Made by a program: the position numbers and the translations under genes
The notes under the pieces: model-generated
The model's input: the letters and a program-made list of their open reading frames with translations, nothing else
The model's database searches: none
Told to the model about the DNA's origin: nothing
Shown: in pieces, positions 54,231 through 64,000 of the stretch
Layout: every line of letters starts with the position of its first letter
How positions within the stretch are numbered: position 1 is the first letter of the stretch
DNA from: Arion vulgaris
Lineage: Eukaryota > Mollusca > Gastropoda > Stylommatophora > Arionidae
Direction of reading: 5' to 3'
NCBI GenBank assembly: GCA_020796225.1
Contig: CM036767.1
Span: 18,555,927-18,619,926, forward strand
Length of the DNA: 64,000 bases

Positions 54231-54579
54231 CTTCATTGCTCAACTTTAACAAACACGACTATCGATCAACAACAACAACGATAGCTACGTGTAACTATAA
54301 CAATAACAGATATTAAAAATACTTATCATGTCTTGTCTCACCTGTGTTACTAGTGGCTAGCTGTCTCGTCTGACGTCGGTCTGATGAAGTCTCTAGGGAG
54401 TAAGCAGCTGGTGCTTCGAATTCTAGATTTCAAATACAAAAATGTTTAATATAACTCAAGTTATGTGAATAGAGCAATGCTCATACGATGAAGTTATATA
54501 CAATCAATGCATGACCATGGTGTGCTAGGTTGTTTTTTAAGTATCTGAAATTATCTGTTGCAGAGCACCTACAAACAGA

Positions 54580-54660
54580 ACATCAGGAAAAAACATCAGG
54601 AAAGAACATCAGGAAAGAACATCAGGAAAGAACATCAGGAAAGAACATCAGGAAAGAAGG
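54580..54660. repeat. 13-bp AACATCAGGAAAG repeats
   Basis: About six copies in the first unit. The equivalents at 58375-58440 and 63676-63715 have different copy numbers, so the array length varies between copies of the block. Confidence 0.88.
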
Positions 54661-55019
54661 CGAGAGGAAGACCATGAATGGTTAGATGACATAGCAGAAT
54701 CATGTCAAAGAGCAAAAATAACAATCACCCAAGACACCAGAACAGCTCAAGACAAATACAGAAAACCACGACACTGGACAACAACCTGGTAACAGTTTGA
54801 CGACAAAAGAAGAAAGAACAAGGTTGAGCTTACTTGCCGCGTGAAGCCAGTTTTTCTGAAGAAGAAGAAGATGAAGAAGCGTACCTGCTCGATAGCTCCG
54901 TAAATGATCACATAATTTTCGGTAAATATTACCGGTTGATCTTATGCGTGTTCTGTCCAAATGATAACTTTAACCAAGAACTGCTTGCATACTGTTAACA
55001 AAAGAATATGAGGACCCTA

Positions 55020-55214
55020 TTTCAAAATATACGCTGGAGATGTATTAACATGTGATACACATGGAGACTAATTCTGTCACGAAAACTACACTGGGATGAA
55101 CACCAGAGGGTAAACAAAAACGTGGAAAACGCAAAAAGACGTGGAGGAGAACGGTAGAACAAGAACGGAAAGAAATGATTCACACAGTATAGAGGCCGGC
55201 AAAGAATAGAGTAG
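55020..55214 (+). mobile_element. LINE-J tail, host of the LINE-F insertion
   Basis: Broken frames give TRGKTKTWKTQKDVEENGRT-type ORF2 tail sequence up to the LINE-F target site. The tail resumes at 56531 (TGGTGTGTACTTGTTGTGCC) to about 56600. The same arrangement is at 58806-59000 and 60315. Confidence 0.6.
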
Positions 55215-56516
55215 GAGATCTAACAGATTGCAATAACTGGAGAGGAATCACGTTGCTTTCAATCCAAAGTAAGATATTCTGCAAAATTATCATAATGCGA
55301 ATACAAGAAGCAATAGACAAGTGTCTACGAATGAAGCAAGCAGGATTTAGGAAAGGAAGAGGAACAAATGAACATATATTTACCCTGCGTAACATTTTAG
55401 AACAATGTAGCGAGTGGCAAAGGACTATATACATCAACTTCATAGATTTTGAAAAGGCATTCGGCAGCGTCCACAGAGACAGCCTATGGAAGATACTAAG
55501 ACAATACGGCGTACCGCAGAAGCTTGTCAACATCATAGCCCTCTTCTATAAAGATTTCTCCTGCAACCTAAAGAATTTCAACAAAACATTCCCAGTAAAA
55601 TCTGGTGTAAGACAGGGATGCGTAATGTCCTCTCTTTTGTTTAGTATTACAATTGACTGGGTGCTAAAAATGCCATAAAACAACAAGCACCAAGAGGAAT
55701 AAGATGGACCCTTTCGATATGCTTGAGGATCTGGACTTTGCAGATGATATAGCCCTGGTGTCACACAAATATGAACATATACAAGAGAAAAGTACAATAC
55801 TTCACAGCACGGCAAAGACAGTAGGCCTCAAAACAAACACAGGAAAAACAAAAATTATGACAAACAGTGAAATCCAACAACCAGTAATGTTAGAAAATGA
55901 AAGGGTTGATCAGTTTACATATCTTGGTAGCGTACTGACACTATATGGTGGCACAGAGGAAGATATAAAATCACGTCTAAGTAAGGCTAGAACTGCTTTT
56001 GCCAGAATGAAATCAGTATGGAAGTCTAAAATCTACAATAGGACCACAAAGCTTAAACTCTATAAAAGCATTGTTTTGCCAGTTTTGCTCTACGGATCAG
56101 AGTGTTGGAGGATGACCAAAGGAGATACTAGCAGGCTGTCAGTTTTCCACCACTCTTGTCTTCGCAGAATCTTGGGAATCTTTTGGCCAGTAAAAATATC
56201 CAATAACCAACTACTCCAAGATACAAGACAAGAGGCAATGAATGACATACTCAAAAAGAGAAGATGGAAATGGCTCGGACATGTTATGAGAATGAGACAA
56301 GAAATGCCTGCAAGGGTAGCCCTCACTTGGACACCAGAAGGAAAGAGAAAGAAAGGCAGACTACGGACAACCTGGAGGCGCATGATGGAAGAGGAACTGA
56401 ACACCGTATCTCTGACGTGGGGCTCTGCGCTGAAGGTTGCACGGGACAGGAGAGCATGGAAAGTCCTTTCTGAAGCCCCATGTGTCACTAGGCATGACGG
56501 GATTAAGTAAGTAAGT
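55215..56516 (+). mobile_element. LINE-F copy 1, RT-to-end, with 14-bp TSD
   Basis: AAAGAATAGAGTAG at 55201-55214 and 56517-56530 is a perfect duplication; the 3' tail is (TAAG)n. Frame one (55253-55678) has MKQAGFRKGRGTNEHIFTLR, IDFEKAFGSVHRDSLW and SGVRQGCVMSSLLF. Frame two (55704-56510) has LDFADDIALVSH (catalytic FADD), LPVLLYGSECWRMTKGD, RRWKWLGHVMRMRQEMPARV and TTWRRMMEEELNTVSLTWGS. 5'-truncated (no endonuclease). Single-base losses near 55670-55710 break the frame. Confidence 0.92.
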
Positions 56517-56789
56517 AAAGAATAGAGTAGAATGGTGTGTACTTGTTGTGCCCTAAGCGCCAGAGGTGCCATATGCTAGAGGGATAAGATTAGGTCAGGG
56601 AATCCATTCTTAGCTGGGCAATTTAGAAATTTCCATGTTTGTTTTTCTGCCACCTTTTTACTAATCGTTGTTTTTCATGTCAGGACACAATCTTTTATCT
56701 TTCTTTCCACAGTTCTCCATGTTCCCTTTTGATGTTCATATCTTCATTTAATATCCGCTATACAACGGAGAGCCTTTCTTGTCAATCTT

Positions 56790-57240
56790 CAAACATACGA
56801 TTTCAACACCAAGTATGTAACATCTTTTCTAGAGTGGTAATACAGTGGATACCATCCCAATGCGGAATATGTTGCAAAGAAACTATGGATATATTGACAA
56901 AAGCAGGCAGCAGACTACCAGATACAGACACCAGTATGACATATGAGGAAGCAAAAGTACGGATAAAATGGCCTACAAGAACAAATGGTTGAGAGATTAC
57001 CCAGGTCATGAAAAGAATGATGCATACAACCAACTAAATAAAGAGGAACAGGTTTTTCATTTTCCGTCAACGAACAGGTCACAATAGACTGAGGTACCAT
57101 CTGTTTAACAAGTACAAAATAGGCTCATCTGACATATGTACATGAGGCACCAGCAAGATGACAGAGACACACATACTGCAAGAATGTCCAACATACAGGG
57201 AACAGAGAGAAAACACATGGCCAATCCCCATATCAGGCGA
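56790..57240 (+). mobile_element. LINE-D-type RNase H remnant
   Basis: RVVIQWIPSQCGICCKETMD and ILTKAGSR correspond to the RNase HI motif WIPSHCGIPGNExAD with damaged residues. A later frame has TETHILQECPTYREQRENTW, the usual end. Several stops separate them. Confidence 0.8.
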
Positions 57241-57615
57241 AGACAAACTATATGGAGATGTACATGGACTCCGGTTGACCACTAACTACTTTCAAAATAT
57301 ACAAATCGATGTCAGTCCAAGACAAGCTATACGGAGATGTACATGGACCCCGGTTGACCACTAACTACTTTCAAAATATACAAATCGATGTCAGTCCAAG
57401 ACAAGCTATACGGAGATGTACATGGACTCTGGTTGACCACTAACTACTTTAAAAGTAAACAAATCGATGTCATTCCAAGACAAGCTATACGGAGATGTAC
57501 ATGGACTCCGGTTGACCACTAACTACTTTCAAAATATACAAATCGATGTCAGTCCAAGACAAGCTATATGGAGATGTACATGGACTCCGGTTGATCACTA
57601 ACTACTTTAAAAGTA
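57238..57615. repeat. 78-bp minisatellite grown from the LINE-D end
   Basis: About five copies of a unit with TATGGAGATGTACATGGACT, CCGGTTGACCACTAACTACT and AATCGATGTCAGTCCAAGAC. The first unit is the natural end of the LINE-D coding region (KLYGDVHGLRLTTNYFQNIQ). Copies in the other blocks: about two at 61025-61192 and four at 62612-62925. Confidence 0.88.
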
Positions 57616-57762
57616 AACAAATCAATATCTGAAAACGTTGAAAGAAGCAGAAGAAGAAGCTTACGATTTACATGACAAATCCATCTCCACCATCAGTAGT
57701 TAGACTGTTTATGTTTTGTCTAGCATATAGGAAGTCTGAATATCTTTACTTCTTTTCTATCC

Positions 57763-57800
57763 TTTGCTTGATAAAGGCCTTTTGGTAGAAACGTCACTGT
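57763..57800 (+). ncRNA. Penelope-type hammerhead-like motif
   Basis: TTGCTTGATAAAGGCC, TTTT, GGTAGAAACGTC has the same layout as the motif behind the Penelope endonuclease at 29348 (minus). A related ACGTGTTTTGC follows about 50-60 bases on in both. This suggests a Penelope 3' terminal repeat at about 57640-57900. Repeated at 63061-63098. The core is non-canonical. Confidence 0.45.
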
Positions 57801-59000
57801 ATATTGTTTTTGCAACTTGTATAAAAATTTTATTTCTTTGTTTTTACGTGTTTTGCATTTGCTGTATTATATAGAGAATAATGCACAAACAGCATCAAAT
57901 AGAACTTGTGAATAATTTTGTTTCTATTTAATGATAGAGTTTATGAGATGGCGTGTCAGAAAATGTGCACTGTCGGAATGGTTTGTGAGGTGACTTGTAT
58001 TGTAGAGGTTAATGAACAAAAATGTATGGACTGCTCAACTTTCACAAACACGACTATCGATCAACTACAACAACTACAGCGACGCGTAATTGTAGCAATA
58101 ACCGTCATTAAAAATAATGATCAGATCTTGTCTCACCTGTGTTACTACTCGCCTGCTGTCTCACCTGAAGTCTGTCTGATGAAGTCTCTAATGTGTAAGC
58201 ATCTGGTGCTTCAAATCCTAGATTTCAAATACAAAAATGTTTAATATAACTCAAGTTATGTGAATATAACAATAGTATATACAACGACGATGTATACAAT
58301 CAATGCATGACCATGGTGTGCTAGGTTGTTTTTTTAAGTATCTAAAATTATCTGTTGCAGAGCACCTACAAACAGAACATCAGGAAAAAACATCAGGAAA
58401 GAACATCAGGAAAGAATATCAGGAAAGAACATCGGGAAAAGAAGGCGAGAGGAAGACCATGAATGGTTAGATGACATAGCAGAATCATGTCAAAAGAGCA
58501 AAAATAACAATCACCCAAGACACCAGAACAGCTCAAGACAAAAACAGAAAACCACGACACTGGACAACAACCTGGTAACAGTTTGACAACAAAAGAAGAA
58601 AGAACAAGGTTGAGCTTACTTGCCGCGTGAAGCCAGTTTTTCTGAAGAAGAAGAAGATGAAGAAGTGTACCTGCTCGATAGCTCCGTAAATGATCACATA
58701 ATTTTCGGTAAATATTACCGGTTGATCTTATGCGTGTTCTGTCCAAATGATAACTTTAACCAAGAACTGCTTGCATACTGTTAACAAAAGAATATGAGGA
58801 CCCTATTTCAAAATATACGCTGGAGATGTATTAACATGTGATACACATGGAGACTAATTCTGTCACGAAAACTACACTGGGATGAACACCAGAGGGTAAA
58901 CAAAAACGTGGAAAACGCAAAAAGACGTGGAGGAGAACGGTAGAACAAGAACGGAAAGAAATGATTCACACAGTATAGAGGCCGGCAAAGAATAGAGTAG

Positions 59001-60300
59001 GAGATCTAACAGATTGCAATAACTGGAGAGGAATCACGTTGCTTTCAATCCCAAGTAAGATATTCTGCAAAATTATCATAATGCGAATACAAGAAGCAAT
59101 AGACAAGTGTCTACGAATGAAGCAAGCAGGATTTAGGAAAGGAAGAGGAACAAATGAACATATATTTACCCTGCGTAACATTTTAGAACAATGTAGCGAG
59201 TGGCAAAGGACTATATACATCAACTTCATAGATTTTGAAAAGGCATTCGTCAGCGTCCACAGAGACAGCCTATGGAAGATACTAAGACAATACGGCGTAC
59301 CGCAGAAGCTTGTCAACATCATAGCCCTCTTCTATAAAGATTTCTCCTGCAACCTAAAGAATTTCAACAAAACATTCCCAGTAAAATCTGGTGTAAGACA
59401 GGGATGCGTAATGTCCTCTCTTTGTTTAGTATTACAATTGACTGGGTGCTAAAAATGCCATAAAACAACAAGCATCAAGAGGAATAAGATGGACCCCTTT
59501 CGATATGCTTGAGGATCTGGACTTTGCAGATGATATAGCCCTGGTGTCACACAAATATGAACATATACAAGAGAAAAGTACAATACTTCACAGCACGGCA
59601 AAGACAGTAGGCCTCAAAACAAACACAGGAAAAACAAAAATTATGACAAACAGTGAAATCCAACAACCAGTAATGTTAGAAAATGAAAGGGTTGATCAGT
59701 TTACATATCTTGGTAGCGTACTGACACTATATGGTGGCACAGAGGAAGATATAAAATCACGTCTAAGTAAGGCCAGAACTGCTTTTGCCAGAATGAAATC
59801 AGTATGGAAGTCTAAAATCTACAATAGGACCACAAAGCTTAAACTCTATAAAAGCATTGTTTTGCCAGTTTTGCTCTACGGATCGGAGTGTTGGAGGATG
59901 ACCAAAGGAGATACTAGCAGGCTGTCAGTTTTCCACCACTCTTGTCTTCGCAGAATCTTGGGAATCTTTTGGCCAGTAAAAATATCCAATAACCAACTAC
60001 TCCAAGATACAAGACAAGAGGCAATGAATGACATACTCAAAAAGAAGATGGAAATGGCTCGGACATGTTATGAGAATGAGACAAGAAATGCCTGCAAGGG
60101 TAGCCCTCACTTGGACACCAGAAGGAAAGAGAAAGAAAGGCAGACTACGGACAACATGGAGGCGCATGATGGAAGAGGAACTGAACACCGTATCTCTGAC
60201 GTGGGGCTCTGCGCTGAAGGTTGCACGGGACAGGAGAGCATGGAAAGTCCTTTCTGAAGCCCCATGTGTCACTAGGCATGACGGGGTTAAGTAAGTAAGT
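59001..60300 (+). mobile_element. LINE-F copy 2 (duplicate of copy 1)
   Basis: Same boundaries, same target duplication (58987-59000 and 60301-60314) and same domain order as 55215-56516. It differs by an extra one-base loss after CVMSSL, an inserted C near 59494 and a two-base loss at KKRRWKW (reading KKKMEMA), so it is more broken than copy 1. Confidence 0.92.
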
Positions 60301-60574
60301 AAAGAATAGAGTAGAATGGTGTGTACTTGTTGTGCCCTAAGCTCCAGAGGTGTCATATGCTAGAGGGATAAGGTTAAGTCAGGGATTCCATTCTTAGCTG
60401 GGCAATTTAGAAATTTCCATGTTTGTTTTCTGCCACCTTTTACTAATCGTTGTTTTTCATGTCAGGACACAATCTTTTATCTTTCTTTCCACAGTTCTCC
60501 ATGTTCCCTTTTGATGTTCATATCTTCATTTAATATCCGCTATACAACGGAGAGCATTTCTTGTCAATCTCCAA

Positions 60575-61192
60575 ACATACGATTTCAACACCAAGTATGT
60601 AACATCTTTAGAAAAGAGTGGTAATACAGTGGATACCATCCCAATGTGGAATATGTTGCAAAGAAACTACGGATATATTGACAAAAGCAGGCAGCAGGCT
60701 ACCACATACAGACACCAGTATGACATATGAGGAAGCAAAAGTACGGATAAAATGGCCTACAAGAACAAATGGTTGAGAGATTACCCAGGTCATGAAAAGA
60801 ATGATGCATACAACCAACTAAATAGAGAGGAACAGGTTTTTCATTTTCCGTCAACGAACAGGTCACAATAGACTGAGGTACCATCTGTTTAACAAGTACA
60901 AAATAGGTTCATCTGACATATGTACATGTGGCACCAGCAAGTTGACAGAGACACACATACTGCAAGAATGTCCAACATACAGGGAACAGAGAGAAAACAC
61001 ATGGCCAATCCCCATATCAGGCGAAGACAAACTATATGGAGATGTACATAGACTCTGGTTGACCACTAACTACTTTCAAAATATACAAATCGATGTCAGT
61101 CCAAGACAAGCTATACGGAGATGTACATGGACTCCGGTTGACTACTAACTACTTTAAAAGTAAACAAATCGATGTCAGTCCAAGACAAGCTA
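60575..61192 (+). mobile_element. LINE-D remnant and 78-bp repeats, copy 2
   Basis: Duplicate of 56790-57400 with the same damaged RNase H motif and TETHILQECPTYREQRENTW. Here the zinc-like CTCGTSKLTETH segment is intact where copy 1 has a stop. Only about two 78-bp units remain before the LINE-G junction. Confidence 0.82.
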
Positions 61193-62510
61193 TAATAATA
61201 ATAATAATAATAATGTTCGTCAATCAAATATGATTATAACCACATAGTTATTTCATCCAACAACAAAATGTAGTTTCAGTCAATGGACACGTAGGTGACT
61301 TGTCAGTCCGATGCGTGCCTTGAAGAGTCGTGGACAGAGTGGGCATGAGATTGTTGCTACAGTCTGGGACTCGTGTGCACTGGCCTTTCTCTTTGTCTAC
61401 GCAGTACTGATGCTGCTTGACGTGCTGCCTCACAGGATTTTGCACCTTTTCGTAGGAGTGAACGCCAGGATGTTCGGTCCCGTGCAGCTTTTCCCAGGTA
61501 TCAATCTTGATTTCGAAGGATTTTAGAGAGGACTTGAGCGTGTCTTTGAATCTCTTCTTTTGGCCCCCTCGGGAGCGTTTGCCACTCGACATTTCACTGT
61601 AGAATAGTATCTTTGGCATCCTGTGATCAGGCATGCGGACGAGATGTCCAGCCCAGCGAAGTTGGTGTTTCATAAGTATGGTGTTAATACTGGGAATACC
61701 AGCTCTGTCAAGAACAGTGGTATCTGGGATCTTGTCTTGCCACTTGATTTTCAGCAGCTTTCTTAAGACAATTTGTGTGAAAATGGTTCAGCTTCTTAGC
61801 ATGACGGGTGTAAACAGTCCATGTCTCACTGGCATATAGCAGTACTGGGAGTACTGCAGCTCTGTATACATTTAGCTTGGTCTGAAGATTGATACCACTC
61901 ATATGCCAGACATTGGCGTACAATCTACCAAACGAACTGCTAGCCATGGATATTCTGGAGTTCACCTCATCATCTATGTTTACATTTTGTGAAAGTGTGC
62001 TGCCCAGGTATGTGAACCTATGTGCAGCTTTCAGTTTGGTACCATTTATCATAATCATAGGTTCCTTGTAGTCGTTGTCAGGGGTTGGTTGATACATCAC
62101 TTCAGTTTTCTCCGTGTTGATCGTGAGACCAAAGTTTGAACATGCTGTGGAGAATTTATTCATGAGATTTTGCAGTTCGACTTCAGAGCCGGCACTTAGT
62201 GCACAGTCATCAGCGAACAGAAGATCTCTGATGTTGTAGGTTTTGACCTTTGTTTTAGCTTGGAGCCTCCTTAGATTAAACACTTCGCCGTCGATGCGGT
62301 ACTTGATGTCGATTCCTGTACTCCCGTCACAGAAGGCATCGGTCAACATGGCAGAGAGCACCACGCTGAACAGCGTGGGTGCAAGAACGCATCCTTGCTT
62401 AACTCCGTTTGAGACTGGAAAGGGATCCAACAGTACGCCGCTATCCTGGACTCTTGCTTGCATACCATCGTGGAGTTGCCGCACCAGATTTATAAATTTC
62501 TGTGGGCAGC
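61193..62510 (-). mobile_element. LINE-G, RT through C-terminus, FADD box
   Basis: The minus strand from about 62510 reads GCPQKFINLVRQLHDGMQAR, SNGVKQGCVLAPTLFS, IRDLLFADDCALSAGSEVEL (catalytic FADD), TYLGSTLSQNVNIDDEVNSR and LLYASETWTVYTRHAKKLNH. After a frameshift near 61700 come LRWAGHLVRMPDHRMPKILF and RGGQKKRFKDTLKSSLKSF. The 3' tail is (TTA)n, seen as TAATAA at 61193-61214. It is nearly intact over 1.3 kb, so young. The duplicated block resumes earlier than it broke off, and no target duplication is visible. Confidence 0.88.
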
Positions 62511-62925
62511 CGTACATGTGGCACCAGCAAGATGACAGAGACACACATACTGCAAGAATGTCCAACATACAGGGAACAGAGAAAAAAAAAACATGGTCAA
62601 TCCCCATATCAGGCGAAGACAAACTATATGGAGATGTACATGGACTCCGGTTGACCACTAACTACTTTCAAAATATACAAATCGATGTCAGTCCAAGACA
62701 AGCTATACGGAGATGTACATGGACTCCGGTTGACCACTAACTACTTTCAAAATATACAAATCGATGTCAGTCCAAGACAAGCTATATGAAGATGTACATG
62801 GACTCCGGTTGACTACTAACTACTTTAAAAATATACAAATCGATGTCAGTCCAAGACAAGCTATATGGAGATGTACATAGACTCCGGTTGATCACTAAAT
62901 ACTTTAAAAGTAAACAAATCGATAT
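62511..62925. repeat. Re-started block end with 78-bp repeats
   Basis: After LINE-G the sequence jumps back to the point equivalent to 60925 (CATGTGGCACCAGCAAGATG) and repeats the LINE-D end plus about four 78-bp units. It then continues into the common tail at 62940. Confidence 0.8.
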
Positions 62926-63060
62926 CTGAAAACGTTGAAAGAAGCAGAAGAAGAAGCTTACGATTTACATGACAAATCCATCTCCACCATCAGTAGTTAG
63001 ACTGTTTATGTTATGTCTAGCATATAGGAAGTCTGAATTTCTTTACTTCTTTTCTATCCT

Positions 63061-63098
63061 TTGCTTGATAAAGGCCTTTTGGTAGAAACGTCACTGTA
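63061..63098 (+). ncRNA. Penelope-type hammerhead-like motif, copy
   Basis: Identical to the motif at 57763-57800. It lies in the duplicated tail before the third block starts. Confidence 0.45.
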
Positions 63099-63336
63099 TA
63101 TTGTTTTTGCAACTTGTATAAAAATTTTATTTCTTTGTTTTTACGTGTTTTGCATTTGCTGTATTATATAGAGAATAATGCACAAACAGCATCAAATAGA
63201 ACTTGTGAATAATTTTGTTTATATTTAATGATAGAGTTTATGAGATGGCGTGTCAGAAAATGTGCACTGTCGGAATGGTTTGTGAGGTGACTTGTCGTAT
63301 TGTAGAGGTTAATGAACAAAAATGTATGGACTGCTC

Positions 63337-64000
63337 AACTTTCACAAACACGACTATCGATCAACTATAATAACGACAGCGACGTGTAATTGTAGCAATA
63401 ACCGTCATTAAAAATAATTATCAGATCTTGTCTCACCTGTTTTACTACTTGCCTGCTGTCTCACCTGAAGTCTGTCTGATGAAGTCTCTAATGTGTAAGC
63501 ATCTGGTGCTTCAAATCCTAGATTTTAAATACAAAAATGTTTAATATAACTCAAGTTATGTGAATATAACAATAGTATATACAACGACGATGTATACAAT
63601 CAATGCATGACCATGGTGTGCTAGGTTGTTTTTTAAAGTATCTAAAATTATCTGTTGCAGAGCACCTACAAACAGAACATCAGGAAAAAACATCAGGAAA
63701 GAACATCAGGAAAGAAGGCGAGAGGAAGACCATGAAGTGTTAGATGACATAGCAGAATCCTGTTAAAGAGCAAAAATAACAATCACCCAAGACATCAGAA
63801 CAGATCAAGACAAAAACAAAAAACCACGACACTGGACAACAACCTGGTAACAGTTTGACGACAAAATAAGAAAGAACAAGGTTGAGCTTACTTGCCGCGT
63901 GAAGCCAGTTTTTCTGAAGAAGACGAAGATAAAGAAGAGTACCTGCTCGGTAGCTCCGTAAATGATCACATAATTTTCGGTAAATATTACCGGTTGATCT
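63337..64000. repeat. Third copy of the duplicated block (partial)
   Basis: Collinear with 54236-54940 and 58030-58730, with fewer AACATCAGGAAAG units. The window ends inside it. Confidence 0.9.

Larger units (their letters stand above)
54236..64000. repeat. Tandem segmental duplication, unit about 3.8 kb
   Basis: 54236-58029 and 58030-63336 are the same composite sequence, with about 3,786 bases between equivalent points. The second copy is lengthened by a LINE-G segment and repeat expansion (61193-62925). A third copy starts at 63337 and runs off the window. Both full copies hold the same LINE-F insertion with the same target duplication, so the block was duplicated after that insertion. 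Differences are sparse substitutions and one-base indels. Confidence 0.92.

Noticed and set aside
55253..56510. Functional reverse transcriptase gene
   Set aside because: 5'-truncated, with two frame breaks around the FADD-coding part and matching defects in the second copy.
54236..64000. LTR retrotransposon with long direct repeats
   Set aside because: No gag, protease or integrase, no primer-binding site, and the repeated unit itself contains several different LINE fragments. It is a segmental duplication.
1..64000. A novel multi-gene defence or biosynthetic system
   Set aside because: Only three host genes are supported and they are not functionally linked. Everything else resolves to transposons and tandem repeats.

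Overview
ORGANISM. This is an animal nuclear genome, very repeat-rich and AT-rich. The receptor genes, the intron-split CAP gene, tRNA-headed SINEs, several LINE lineages, a Penelope-like element and hAT/mariner-type MITEs all say metazoan. A lophotrochozoan, probably a gastropod mollusc, fits the receptor type and retroelement style, but that is an impression without database support. Some tandem arrays carry many single-base indels, which looks like noisy long-read consensus. LAYOUT. 1-7 kb: SINEs, a hAT-type MITE in an ATC microsatellite, and LINE tails on both strands. 7.4-8.6 kb: intact intronless allatostatin-C/somatostatin-type GPCR (+). 9-20 kb: LINE 3' ends, SINEs and large tandem arrays (26, 32, 41, 51 and 32 bp units). 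22.0-23.3 kb: a second intronless paralogue of the receptor on the same strand. 23.5-47 kb: repeats throughout, including the 3' half of a Penelope-like element with a GIY-YIG endonuclease (29.3-30.6 kb), two mariner-type MITEs, hAT MITEs with exact 8-bp target duplications, a decayed hAT transposase C-terminus (44.9 kb), nested TIR elements and more minisatellites. 47.2-51.3 kb (-): four phase-0 exons of a divergent CAP/SCP-domain gene, with younger transposons in its introns. 51.3-54.2 kb: LINE tails and a LINE inserted in a minisatellite. 54.2-64 kb: a repeated block of about 3.8 kb, present twice plus the start of a third copy, whose two full copies share the same LINE insertion with the same target duplication. 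GENES TOGETHER. The two GPCRs are a local paralogous pair that probably arose by duplication and share a G-protein-coupled neuropeptide receptor role. The CAP gene is unrelated to them. No operon-like or defence system is visible. The unusual content is genome architecture: nested transposons, and minisatellites that grew out of transposon coding sequence or SINE tails. LINE and SINE letters (A-J) are labels local to this annotation, not database names.
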